From Leishmania martiniquensis (taxonomy: Eukaryota; Euglenozoa; Kinetoplastea; Trypanosomatida; Trypanosomatidae): DNA of 64,000 nucleotides. Each line of letters starts with the position of its first letter. Position 1 is the first letter of the stretch. Location of the stretch: positions 124,001 to 188,000 of the forward strand of contig NC_090161.1 in the NCBI RefSeq assembly GCF_017916325.1, in the 5' to 3' direction. This document shows, piece by piece, positions 50,863 through 60,031 of the stretch. Below the pieces are notes generated by a model, which saw only the letters and a list, made by a program, of their open reading frames with translations, had not been told where the DNA came from and did no database searches. The position numbers were made by a program, and so were the translations under genes.

Positions 50863-51549
50863 TTTAGACGTGTCGACGTCGCTGGGTGAGTGGGTCGCTT
50901 AGAGTGGAAAGAGTCGAGGACAGTTGCAAGGGAAGACGGAAAAGAGGTGAAGGGGGCAGTAGCGCAACAGCAGCGTGCCCTCACTCCGTTACGGCAGGCA
51001 CGCGCTGGCCACGAGAGGTGTAAAAAAGAGCCGCGGAAGAAGCGAGCTGAGCGGCTCAGCGGCACGCGGGGGAACAAATCCACGCAGGCCGAGGGAAGGG
51101 AGGGGGTGGACAACAGAATCGGCCGACGGAAAAGATTGTCTCTGCATGCGGGGCCGCTTTTGGCAATGCTGCGTGCGCACCGGGCTGATAATGAACATCA
51201 GAGATAAAGATTGAGGGTGGTGGCGGGCGGGCATCCGCCACGCCACCGTGGTGCGCCGCGCGACGGCGATTTCGACCCCGTGAAGGTGAGCGGCTGCGCC
51301 GTTCTCTGGGCCGTTCGCCGCGCTATATTTCTTCACATTTCGTCGTGCGCATAACTTCAGCCGCATTCGTGTCACCAGAAGCGCACTCAACGAGTAGCGC
51401 CCCCGCACTCAAACACACGAACACGAACAGGCAGACGCACACTCGACCGCGGCAGGGCATCAAAGTCATCGATGAATCGTCAGCAAGTCAACCTGCACTT
51501 ACAAACGCAGAGACACAGTCGTGCGCAGGAAACGCGTCTACCTCTTCTC
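50863..51549. other. intergenic between the taxilin-like gene and the RNase III-like gene
   Basis: About 690 bases; no supported gene. The plus strand is purine-rich at 50900-51120. No repeat recognised. Confidence 0.5.
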
Positions 51550-52536
51550 CTATCGGCTCTGCTGGGCTTGGCGACACTTTTTCTCCGCCGCTGCCTTCGT
51601 TTTCTCTAGCTGCTGCATCTCACGCTTCAGTGATGCGTGCTTGGCGCGTAGATCGGTCAACTCCTTGTCCATCTGTAGGCGCTGTTGATGGACGCTGGCT
51701 TTGTCGGCCTCCAACTCGGTGATGCGCATCTGCGCCTTATCACGTTGGCGCTGTGCGAGGGCCTCGACGTCCTCCACCTTCATGACAGAGTTGGCGAACC
51801 CCTCGAACTGCTTCTCGTACACCTCGAGCTGCTGCTGCAGAGATGCCCGCGTCATGTCCACCGCGTTGCGCTCGCGCCGTACCAGCATGAGGCGTGCCTC
51901 CAGAAGCTCCACCTCTTTCGCTGCTTCCTGGTAGGCGACGATAAGCTGCTGATACTGCGCTGTGCGCCCCGTCAGCCCAGCCTGGAACTCTGCAAAACTC
52001 TGCTCGAATGTCTCCTTCTTGTGCGCCAGCGCCGCCTCCAACTCCTTCACCTCCGCCTCCACCGTCTCGACGTGCTCGCGACGCTTCTCACACTCTGCCC
52101 AGATATTCTGCACATTCTGATTCACGCGCTCCCGAACATCGCTGCGATAGGCCTCCATCTCGGGCTGCATCTTCTCCGTCAGCTGCTCCCGCTTCCTCGC
52201 AGCCTCTTGCAGGCTCTGGCAGATGTGTTTGGCCTTCTCCCCCTGCGCCTTGACTTTGCGCAAGTCCGTTCGCGCGTCGTCCACGACGCGCTCCTGCACT
52301 CCCAACTTCTTTTTCATGCTCGCCAGCTCCGCCTCAATCTTTTTTGTCCGGGCAATCTCCCGCTGCAGCAGGTTCTGGATAAAGGCCTCGCCATGCTCCG
52401 CCGCCAGGGCCTGCACCTTCTCCACCAGCACCGCACGGAGGGTCGCTTCGGCCATCTGGAGCTGCTCTCGCGAATAGTTGCTGAGGGAGGCCAACGCCGC
52501 TTCCTCAGCAGAGGCCGGCCCAGAAGTCGACGCCAT
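51550..52536 (-). CDS. taxilin-like coiled-coil protein
   Basis: A protein of 328 residues that is almost wholly heptad coiled coil, rich in Glu, Lys, Gln and Ala, with no Pro between about residues 30 and 320. The segment LQQQLEVYEKQFEGFANSVM followed by a helix with ITELEAD matches the most conserved part of taxilins (LKQQLALYTEKFEEFQNTLS...KKLEKE). KAKHICQSLQEAARKREQL takes the place of the taxilin LCRELQ segment. Taxilins bind syntaxins and act in vesicle traffic; in protists some are linked to basal bodies. A short N-terminal segment (about 25 residues) precedes the coil. ATG 52536 is chosen because the 237 codons upstream encode Ser/Leu/Pro-rich sequence from pyrimidine tracts. Generic coiled-coil similarity is the main caveat. 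Confidence 0.62.
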   Translation of the reverse strand: MASTSGPASAEEAALASLSNYSREQLQMAEATLRAVLVEKVQALAAEHGEAFIQNLLQREIARTKKIEAELASMKKKLGVQERVVDDARTDLRKVKAQGEKAKHICQSLQEAARKREQLTEKMQPEMEAYRSDVRERVNQNVQNIWAECEKRREHVETVEAEVKELEAALAHKKETFEQSFAEFQAGLTGRTAQYQQLIVAYQEAAKEVELLEARLMLVRRERNAVDMTRASLQQQLEVYEKQFEGFANSVMKVEDVEALAQRQRDKAQMRITELEADKASVHQQRLQMDKELTDLRAKHASLKREMQQLEKTKAAAEKKCRQAQQSR

Positions 52537-53880
52537 GAGGCGCAAGGAGGAGTGGATGGGAGAACCGGGAGAGGGGGGAAGAGCTAACCAGTCGAGACTG
52601 CAGCTGGCACCCGTGAGGAGGTGCTTTCCCGTCTGCCTTGTTGCTCTCCAGCGGAAGGGAGAGGAGAGGGGGCTCGAGCGAATCAGAAGGGCCCAGACGG
52701 CTGCCGCGGCAGTGCTGTGCCCTTCAACCGGCGGGAGGGGGGAAGGTGTACGAGCCAACGAGTGCGAGCTGTCACCAATCCGGCGCAGAGTTGTGTGACG
52801 GTGTTTGATGTGGAGAGAGAAGGAAAGGTGCCAGTGAAAGCGGATGACAAGCCAGCGCAAAGACAGCTCGAACGCCCGCCAAGCTTGCACGTTGGATTTA
52901 TGCGAAAGGGGAGACGAAAAGGCGCCAATGCTTTTTTTTCGTCGATGAAGATGACACGCAGAGGGTAAGGAGGAGGAGGGGAAGCCACAACAGTGAAAAG
53001 GGCTGTATAATGAAACAGAATCGCTGGACTCGCACGCGATACACTGAGAGAGGGGTATGTCTAGGAGGGACAGGGGGATGAGAAGACGCAGCGGTACACT
53101 GCACCTCTGTTTTTTTTGTGTGTGTAGAGGGGTGGGGAACGCAACTGCAAGAGAGAGGCAGAGAAGCAGAGAGAGAGGGATGGCGATCAGAGGTGGCACA
53201 AAAGCAGCTCGCGCTGTATTGCGTACACTTTCACTCATAGACTTCACATATTCGTGCGGTCTACGAAAGGGAGTCGGAGTTGTTGTGGCGTCTCCTCCTC
53301 CTACCTCGCTCGACGTCGCGGCACGCTACGGATCGGCCATATACAGCGGATTCGCAAGCGGCTCCGTCCGCATCCACGCACAAAAAACGTGGAAGAGAAG
53401 GCGCACACGGGGAGGCAGAGTTGAGAAGGAGCTGGCGTTGCGCTCCGCATCCTCCCACACACATACGCGCGCGCACACCTTTTTGACTGTGGTCATGCGT
53501 CAACAACTCTGGTGTACGGAGCTACACGCTCATGAAGCGGAGGGGTCGATGCGGGGACAAGAGGGGTACGAGGCCATTAGTACGGACCTCTCCCCCTCCC
53601 ATACATGACGACACTAGGAGGGCCGCCGCCGCGTCCTGGTTCATTGGAACGGCCTCCGAGTAGAACAGAAGCGACAACAGCAGAAACGGAAGAAGAGGCA
53701 GGCGCAGCTCCTGTGCAGAGGCGACTTCATGTGACTGAGTGGGCGTGAGGAGAGGGCAACGGGTGTATCCCCCCCTCTCCTTGTACACGCATGGCAGCTG
53801 TATGTGTAAGCGTTCCTTCGGTACGGCACACACACACTCAGCCAGTATGCCGACACATAGGCAGAAACGGTTTGGCGCGC
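52537..53880. other. intergenic between the PPR gene and the taxilin-like gene
   Basis: No supported gene. The coding strand has CTCTTCCCCCCTCTCCC just upstream of ATG 52536. A T-run at about 53109-53117 followed by (GT)n is present on the plus strand. Confidence 0.5.
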
Positions 53881-55065
53881 TCACCGAGGTAGCACAGAGT
53901 CCGACGTGTGAGGGATGTTCAGCTCGTAGTACCACAGAACCAAGTACGCTATGAGTGTCTTCAGGAACATCATGAGCGCCAGGTACGCCATCGCCCCTAT
54001 GAAGAAGCCCCATGAGCGCAGCGGTGTCAAGGCCATCCAGGCATCCATGTACGCCATACCTCTGCGCACGTAGCCAGCCCGGCCCTTCCGCAGAGCCTCG
54101 CTCAGGATGAGATAGCTCTCCCATTCAAGTTGGACGCGCGGGCGACGGTCGCGCATTTCCCTGTAACAGTTGTAGACGACTCGCCAGTCGAATGGGTCCA
54201 TGTTCGTATAGACCCGCATGAGGGCATTGTACGTCTTGGCCGTCACGCGACTGTGGCGCTCACGCGAGATCTTATCGAAGACGTCGATGGCGCGCGTCCA
54301 CTGCGGTGGCACCTCGGTCGAGAGGCTTACAATCATCAGCTCGTAATTTCGGGCAGAGGGTCGCACGCCGCGCCTCTGCAGGTCGTCGAAGAGCGACTGG
54401 CAAGCCTTGGGCATGTCGCGCTGCAAACAGATCTCCATCAGCGCTGCGTACGAGTTCGGTGTCGGCGTCATGCGCTGTTTTGTCATGAGCTTGTAAAGTT
54501 CCATGCTTGCCCGCAGCTGCCCCCCGTTGATGAGAGCGGCAAGTAGCGCCTCATAGGTGGAGGCGTTAATGTGTAGCCCAGCCGCCTTGGCACCCTTCAC
54601 AGCCGCCACGGCCAATGAATAGTCCTGCGGCGGCAGGTGCTCGATGTAGCGGCGCACCTGCACATTGCTGACGGTGCGCGCTTGCACGGAGCACGCAAAC
54701 GCCTCCTCGACCTCGGCCGGTGTGTTGAGACGTACCTCACCACCATAAAGGTCGATCACGGTTGAGGTAACTGCACCGGTGGTACCAGCGCCAACTGCAG
54801 ACGAGTGGCCCGCTGAGGGCACAGGGGCAGTCTCTGCAGGTTCGCTGGCAGCATCCGCGGGCATGGATGATGATGGAGGTGCGGCACCGAGGGTGACAGG
54901 CGACTCGGAGGGTGAAGGAGAAGAGCGCGCTATTGTATCGCTTGTGAAGCCACGGCGAGCAGCCCACAGAGCGCCACCGCCGAACCTCGCGACATCATTG
55001 CCACAAAAGACGAACCCTGCGGCGACAGGCCAGCACCTGCAGAAGGGCAACCCGCTGCGGTGCAT
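53881..55065 (-). CDS. pentatricopeptide-repeat protein with C-terminal membrane segment
   Basis: A protein of 394 residues. The N-terminus is hydrophobic and basic (MHRSGLPFCRCWPVAAGFVF then WAARRGFTSD), consistent with mitochondrial import. After a Ser/Ala linker come about four to five 35-residue PPR motifs between about residues 150 and 330: INASTYEALLAALINGGQLR, PTPNSYAALMEICLQRDMPK, PSARNYELMIVSLS and VTAKTYNALMRVY. PPR proteins bind organelle RNA sequence-specifically and are numerous in trypanosomatids. The C-terminus is unusual: a long hydrophobic stretch, WGFFIGAMAYLALMMFLKTL continuing to about residue 382, which could anchor the protein in the inner membrane. ATG 55065 is the first Met of the frame. 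Confidence 0.78.
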   Translation of the reverse strand: MHRSGLPFCRCWPVAAGFVFCGNDVARFGGGALWAARRGFTSDTIARSSPSPSESPVTLGAAPPSSSMPADAASEPAETAPVPSAGHSSAVGAGTTGAVTSTVIDLYGGEVRLNTPAEVEEAFACSVQARTVSNVQVRRYIEHLPPQDYSLAVAAVKGAKAAGLHINASTYEALLAALINGGQLRASMELYKLMTKQRMTPTPNSYAALMEICLQRDMPKACQSLFDDLQRRGVRPSARNYELMIVSLSTEVPPQWTRAIDVFDKISRERHSRVTAKTYNALMRVYTNMDPFDWRVVYNCYREMRDRRPRVQLEWESYLILSEALRKGRAGYVRRGMAYMDAWMALTPLRSWGFFIGAMAYLALMMFLKTLIAYLVLWYYELNIPHTSDSVLPR

Positions 55066-56991
55066 AGAATGGGGTCAAAGCCAGGGAGGGCAGATGCCTG
55101 CGCTGGGGAAGCATACGCTAGCGACTATAGATGGACGTAGCTAAAGAGAGAATAGATATGTCACCCGTACACTTGCCGGTGTCTGTGAGTGCGCCCTCGC
55201 GCGTGTGTGCGTGGAAGCGAGTATAATGACGCCTGCGTCGCGCTGCTTGTCCCTTCTCTCCCCTCTCCCTCTATTGTACGACGAGAAGTGGATGAGGAGT
55301 GGACACGGCGTCCTTCTACCTGAAAGCCGCAGCGGAGGCAGGTGGAAGAGGCGCATCGAAGAGGGTCGATACGATGCTCAGTAGGGGTGCCCGGAAGAGA
55401 GTGAAAGAAATGGAAATGAAAGCGTGCACAAGACGGAAGGACACTCCTGCGGCAGGGACGCCGGCATGCGCAGGCGGCTAGGAGAGTGCACGGAGGGGGG
55501 CTGCAGCTCCGCTAAATGAAGAGCAGTGCTGCACGCCGTCACTTTTCCTTCTCATCCCCTCCCCCCAATCCACATCCGTTCCTCCTCACCTTACCTCTGC
55601 TCCTCATGAGCGTTGAGCAGCTCATGACACCTGCAGTGAGCGGCGAGGTCACCCGCAAGAGAGAGAGAGAGGGGACAGACATGCACGCGGTCAATAGCGC
55701 GTGATTACAGGTGAGAAGCGAAGGGGGAGAGAAGGCACCGAGACGGCTGCATCACAGTTACACACATAAGAAGAGACATATAAATGCATGGCTATCCCGC
55801 TCTTCATCACTGCCTCACCCTCTCCTGCGTATACACAAACATGCGTGTGTGTGTGTGTGTACTTATGTGTGTGGCTGTGATGCAGCCGTCGCAATGCGCC
55901 GACGAAGCCATAGCCCTTTGAACGAGAGAGCGTGTGACTGAAGGATGAGTCCTCAGATGCGTGTGGCACTGCTTACTAAGGGCGTGGAGTCTGCGCAGTC
56001 GCTTTCCCTACCTCTCGCCAGGGAAAGGGTCGAAAGAGAGAGAGAGTTCTGCCGAGGGAGATGACAGGAGGAAAGGGAAAGTGCGGTGTGCTGTGGCGCG
56101 GTACCGTGTGGCCAGCCCTGCGCATGTGTCAGACCCACCCGTCCGAACACACATCAGCACCTCATGCTACCGTCAACACCGTCCCTTCGGCTTCACTCTA
56201 TCCCCTCGCCATGCTCGCCACCCTCGTCTTCAGGCAGCCGCTTACGTAGCCATGCATGTGTGCGCGCACACGGTGCCGATGACGAAGGAGGAATGAAGAA
56301 GGCAGAGAAGGTGTACCCAACCACCCCCACCCCATGCACTCACACCCACACCGACCCCACCACCACCCTGCCCCGCCCTCAACCGCAGCCTGCGCAAAAG
56401 GCGGCCGTGCGGCGGTGAAGTGTGCTTGATGTCTCTGTAAAGAAGCTCATGGGAGAGGGGGAGAGGGGCTTGCGCGTCGACACGAGACAGGCGTTGCTCA
56501 ATAGATATAAATAAGCGAACTAAAAAAACAATTCTCTGTGCCAACGACGCTGTTCGGCGTGTCTGCAGGCGACGCCAAACCCCCCGAAATATATGTTTAA
56601 AAAAAAAAGTTAATGAACGCACAGACACACACAAAAAAGGGAAAGGTAACAACAGAGAGAGACGTACAATCGCCTAGTGGCGCCTACAGACGAAGCGAGC
56701 GCGAACAGCACACCGTCCATGAGTGGGGGAGAGAGTGGTGGTTGTGGTAGCTGCACGTTGACGTGACAAGGGGAGGGAAGGGAAAAAAAGAGGAAGCCTG
56801 TCCACGAGCCCCCCTCCCTCCCCCTCAGCCTACGCAGAGAAGCCTTACCTTTCTCCTCAGGTGTCCCCAACGATGACACCCTCGCTGCTGCTTCACCCTC
56901 TGTAACACTCCCTTCGGTCAACTCCATCTCCTGTGCGGCAGCGCATCTTCAGTCCCCCGTCCGCCGCACCGGTCTGCTCTCCGTGCGCTCC
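55066..56991. other. intergenic between HSP10 copy A and the PPR gene
   Basis: About 1.9 kb; no supported gene. (GT)n at about 55843-55862, an A-run near 56602-56609, and a coding strand that is G-rich at about 56320-56385 (plus-strand CCACCCC units). The part from 56912 to 56991 is the 3' UTR portion shared with HSP10 copy B. Confidence 0.5.
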
Positions 56992-57294
56992 TCAGCCGCA
57001 CAGCACGCCAAGCAGCATGCTCTCATCGTACAGGAAGAGATCCTCGCCATCCACCTTCACCGCAGAGCCGCCGTAATCGGGCAGCAGCACCGTGTCGTTC
57101 ACCTTCACTGTCGGTGTCCACTCCTTCGACCCCGCCGCCACAGCCACAACGGTGCCCTCGTTAACCTTGCTGGCCACCTGCTCAGGAATCAGGATGCCGG
57201 CCTTCGTCTGCTTCGCCGCCTGCATGCGCCTCACCAGCACGCGCTGGCCAAGCGGCTGCAGCTTCTTCAGGGCAGGGGCAGTGAAGCGGAACAT
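56992..57294 (-). CDS. HSP10: 10 kDa chaperonin HSP10 (Cpn10), copy A
   Basis: Mitochondrial co-chaperonin that caps HSP60. It has 100 residues, the normal size. The family opening LKKLQPLGQRVLVRR is present. The mobile loop region TKAGILIPEQVASKVNEGTV carries the hydrophobic ILIP that docks on HSP60. The roof and core strands include VVAVAAGSKEW, VNDTVLLPDYGGSAVKVDGE and the C-terminal LYDESMLLGVL. The first 10 residues can serve as an uncleaved import signal, as in other HSP10s. Its last residue is Gly where copy B has Asp, the only difference between the proteins. ATG 57294 lies 23 bases after the predicted acceptor AG. The duplication is dispersed by one gene rather than tandem. Confidence 0.97.
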   Translation of the reverse strand: MFRFTAPALKKLQPLGQRVLVRRMQAAKQTKAGILIPEQVASKVNEGTVVAVAAGSKEWTPTVKVNDTVLLPDYGGSAVKVDGEDLFLYDESMLLGVLCG

Positions 57295-57317
57295 TCTGCG
57301 CGAAACGATGTGCGGGG

Positions 57318-57319
57318 CT
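57318..57319 (-). other. candidate spliced-leader acceptor AG, HSP10 copy A
   Basis: The coding strand reads CTGCCCCCCTTTCCCCAG and then the 23-base leader. This AG is exactly where identity to copy B begins. Confidence 0.6.
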
Positions 57320-57998
57320 GGGGAAAGGGGGGCAGTTTTTTTTTAGAGGAAAGCGGAGTTGCAGAGGGGAAAAAATCGCACGCGGTGGACGCTGACGCAG
57401 CTCAACGACGAGCAGCAGGGAGACGCCTTTGAGAGAGTTGGAAAGCGAAACGAAGAGCTGTGAAGACGTTGAAAAGAACCTTAGGCGGCAGTGAAGCAAA
57501 GAAGAGAGACGTGAGGAGCCGGCAGTGGTGGGGGAGCGGTCAGTGGAGAAGAGAATGCTGAGCAGCGATGGAGGTGTGCCTGAGCAGGCGCTCAAGAGGC
57601 ACTGCAGTCGCCTGCCGACAAGTGAGGCAATATCAGTTCACCTCGCTGGCGTTAGCGCATGGCGGCATTGGCGCACCGCACACACGATATGGGGTTTGAG
57701 GGCGAAAGGGGAGGAGAGAGCCGTGGCCCCTGTCGATTATGCATCGCGACAGCTCTGTCCCCCCCTCGCTCTCTCGCCGCACGCGCACGGGGAACAGAAA
57801 AGACTGGCGATTTCATCTTCCTATGTGTGGCCATTTCACCATAGCACATGAGCCAAGCTCCCCTAGCTTCGGCTTGCGGCAGGGTCATCGCATGGGCGCA
57901 AGACGGACAGGTGGAGACGCGCTATGCCGCACAACACCGAACTCATTTCCCTGAGCACGGCCCTTGCCTCGCACATTACTCACTCGCTCTTCAGGTCG

Positions 57999-58087
57999 TC
58001 TCACAGCAGTTCAACTCATGCCGGTCGCCACGTGCAAGCATCCCTGGGGGAGCGAGAGCGCAGGCTCAAGCAAGTGGGCACTGTCAG
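57999..58087 (-). repeat. candidate decayed SIDER-type element, copy 2
   Basis: Plus-strand blocks CTCACAGC (58000-58007), ATGCCGGTC (58018-58026) and AGTGGGCACTGTCAG (58073-58087) match, in order and near-equal spacing, those at 17294-17392. Location in a 3' UTR and the same strand relative to transcription fit a SIDER-like element. The ends are unknown. Confidence 0.3.
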
Positions 58088-58771
58088 GGTCGGATGCAGC
58101 GCCTTCGATTCACGGCGGCACTTTGCCCGTCATGCGGGCGGCGCCAGCGCCTTTACAGTCGCAGGTCACTCCGACGCAACGTTCCACAGCACTTGGCCGC
58201 CGGAACGAGCTGCAATGAGCCGATGCGACTTTCCTGCGTTGTACGCACCCGGGCCCTTTGGCGGCCGAAAGTGATGCCGCGTTCGGTAAACGATAAGGAG
58301 TTGCCCAGCGTCCCCGCACAGAGTGGGGCCGTGCACCACTGCCCCCCACCCCACCCCCGAGACGCCCGGCACCTTTTTGGGCGCCCCCCCGCAATTAGGG
58401 GGGAATAAGCAAAAGTAACGGATAAGCAAAGGAAGCCTCATAAAGAGAAAGGGCAGGAGCACACGAGCGAGCGCGCCACCCTCATGACCGGCAACCATGG
58501 CCTCTACTCGTGCTACCCTTGCAGGTCTCGCCTGCCGCCCCCATCCCCTCCGCTGCTTGTCTCGTCCATATTAGGCTCCCTCTCTCTCTCTGCAACTGCC
58601 TGCCCCTCACTTGCATTCCTCCGGCGCTGCCCGGCCGGCACGTAGGAGACCGTCGATGAAGGAAGAGAGGGACAGGAAAGAGAGGGAGAGCGCCGCAGGG
58701 AGTAGATCTCAGCGGTAAGCCACAGAGAGTGGTGAGAAGAATTTGTGAGGGAGGGGTGAATGAGAGACGCA

Positions 58772-60031
58772 CTAGTGCAGGAAGTGAGTGGCTGCCGATA
58801 TTGTGCCTACCGTAGCAATGAAGCGGCGATGGGAAGAGGCGCTGCTTGCCGAGCCGCCCTCCGAGCTCGGCACTCCGACCGTGAAGAAGCCGATCTCCAT
58901 CACGTCTACCGCAGGCGAATCGGCCGCGCTGCCAGCAGACACCGCCACAGGTGTGGCAGCGCCAGCATCCTGGCTGCCTACGGAGGTGCCGGCAGAAGCG
59001 AGCTGAGTTTTGGCGCGTACCGCATCTATCGCAAAGAGGAAGACCTCCGTGGCGTTGCAGTGCATCGGGACCTCACGGACGTAGTCAATGCGAAGCTTGC
59101 GAAGCAGTAGGTCGGCGCGGTTTGACGGCACGCCGTCGCGCAGGAGACGCGAGAAGGCGCACCGAGCATCCGCCGCTGCCTGGCGGAAGGTGTCAACCAC
59201 AAAGAGCTTCAAGACGAGCTGGTTCACGTGCAGGTTGAAGTCGATGTCGCTCTCGCGCAGCTTGAAGTGACGCCGATGAAGCAGCCAGAGCGGCGTCGCG
59301 CTGTGCACGTGAGGCAGGGAAACGACGAACTCCTCCGGGGGGGGAGCAGAAAGCGCGGAGTAGGCGGCTGTCTCGACGTTAGCAATCGCAGATGCGTTCG
59401 AGAACCACCCGCTGCGCTGCAGAAAGTCGCTCACCGATAGACGCTGCGCCCGTGCGCCGTCAGGGGAAGCCGGCCTGGAAGCATTCTTGGCAATGATAGA
59501 GTGCAATAGCGACCGCTTGTCAGGAGGCAGCGTCATCGGCGTGCGCTGCAGCTTCGACACCCACACTGATGTCACCTTGACGGTGCCCAGAAGGTCGCGC
59601 GTTGTCTCGTATGACCCCTCCGCGTACGTGTAGAGCTGTCCGAGAACGCTGTAGGAGCTGTTGCCCACGTGAATGAGGTACAAGTTCGCCTCCACAAGGA
59701 GCGTCGACGGCGTAGGCGAAGAGTAAAAATCGGGGCAGGGGTTCTCGAGGGTCTCCTCGAGGCCGACAAGGAAGAACGTATTGCCTGAGTCTGTGTAGGA
59801 CTGCCCCGCTTGCTCCACCGAACGAGACGATTCGATCCCCTCGGCGCCCGGCGTAGCGTGCGCCATCTCCTCGGCTGTCTGCAGCCACCCGCGCTCTCGT
59901 GCTAAACGGAAGCAGTAGTTGCTGAGAACGTTCACAGTAGGCAAAGAAATGCACAAGTGCTGCACGGGCACAAAGGGTGCGGCCGGAACGCCCCACACCA
60001 CCGCCGACCCGTCTGCATCCTCGCGATACAT
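58772..60031 (-). CDS. double-hotdog thioesterase-like protein
   Basis: A protein of 419 residues that looks like two hotdog domains in tandem. In the first (about 20-190), LVEANLYLIHVGNSSYSVLG and GTVKVTSVWVSKLQRTPMTL follow the thioesterase pattern of a long strand with G-x-S-[SF] and then a strand ending before a Pro. In the second (about 235-400), HFKLRESDIDFNLHVNQLVL matches the D-x-[DN]-x-N-x-H-[VM]-N-[NQ] active-site helix region. It is followed by LLLRKLRIDYVREVPMHCNA, the strand that follows in acyl-CoA and acyl-ACP thioesterases. The most similar architecture is plant FAT-type acyl-ACP thioesterase. Substrate and location are unknown. The start is ATG 60031, since the 59 codons before it are repeat-derived. 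Confidence 0.62.
   Translation of the reverse strand: MYREDADGSAVVWGVPAAPFVPVQHLCISLPTVNVLSNYCFRLARERGWLQTAEEMAHATPGAEGIESSRSVEQAGQSYTDSGNTFFLVGLEETLENPCPDFYSSPTPSTLLVEANLYLIHVGNSSYSVLGQLYTYAEGSYETTRDLLGTVKVTSVWVSKLQRTPMTLPPDKRSLLHSIIAKNASRPASPDGARAQRLSVSDFLQRSGWFSNASAIANVETAAYSALSAPPPEEFVVSLPHVHSATPLWLLHRRHFKLRESDIDFNLHVNQLVLKLFVVDTFRQAAADARCAFSRLLRDGVPSNRADLLLRKLRIDYVREVPMHCNATEVFLFAIDAVRAKTQLASAGTSVGSQDAGAATPVAVSAGSAADSPAVDVMEIGFFTVGVPSSEGGSASSASSHRRFIATVGTISAATHFLH

Larger units (their letters stand above)
56912..57319 (-). repeat. 408-bp duplicated block containing HSP10, copy A
   Basis: The block is identical to 62104-62511 except for one base (plus-strand C at 56996, T at 62188). On the coding strand identity begins at the AG of the predicted spliced-leader acceptor, covers the short leader and the whole CDS, and ends about 80 bases into the 3' UTR. 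Outside it the flanks are unrelated. Confidence 0.9.
57295..58771. other. intergenic between the hotdog gene and HSP10 copy A
   Basis: No supported gene. It holds the upstream pyrimidine tract of copy A, a candidate decayed retroposon at about 57999-58087, and a G-rich coding-strand stretch at about 58340-58390. Confidence 0.5.
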
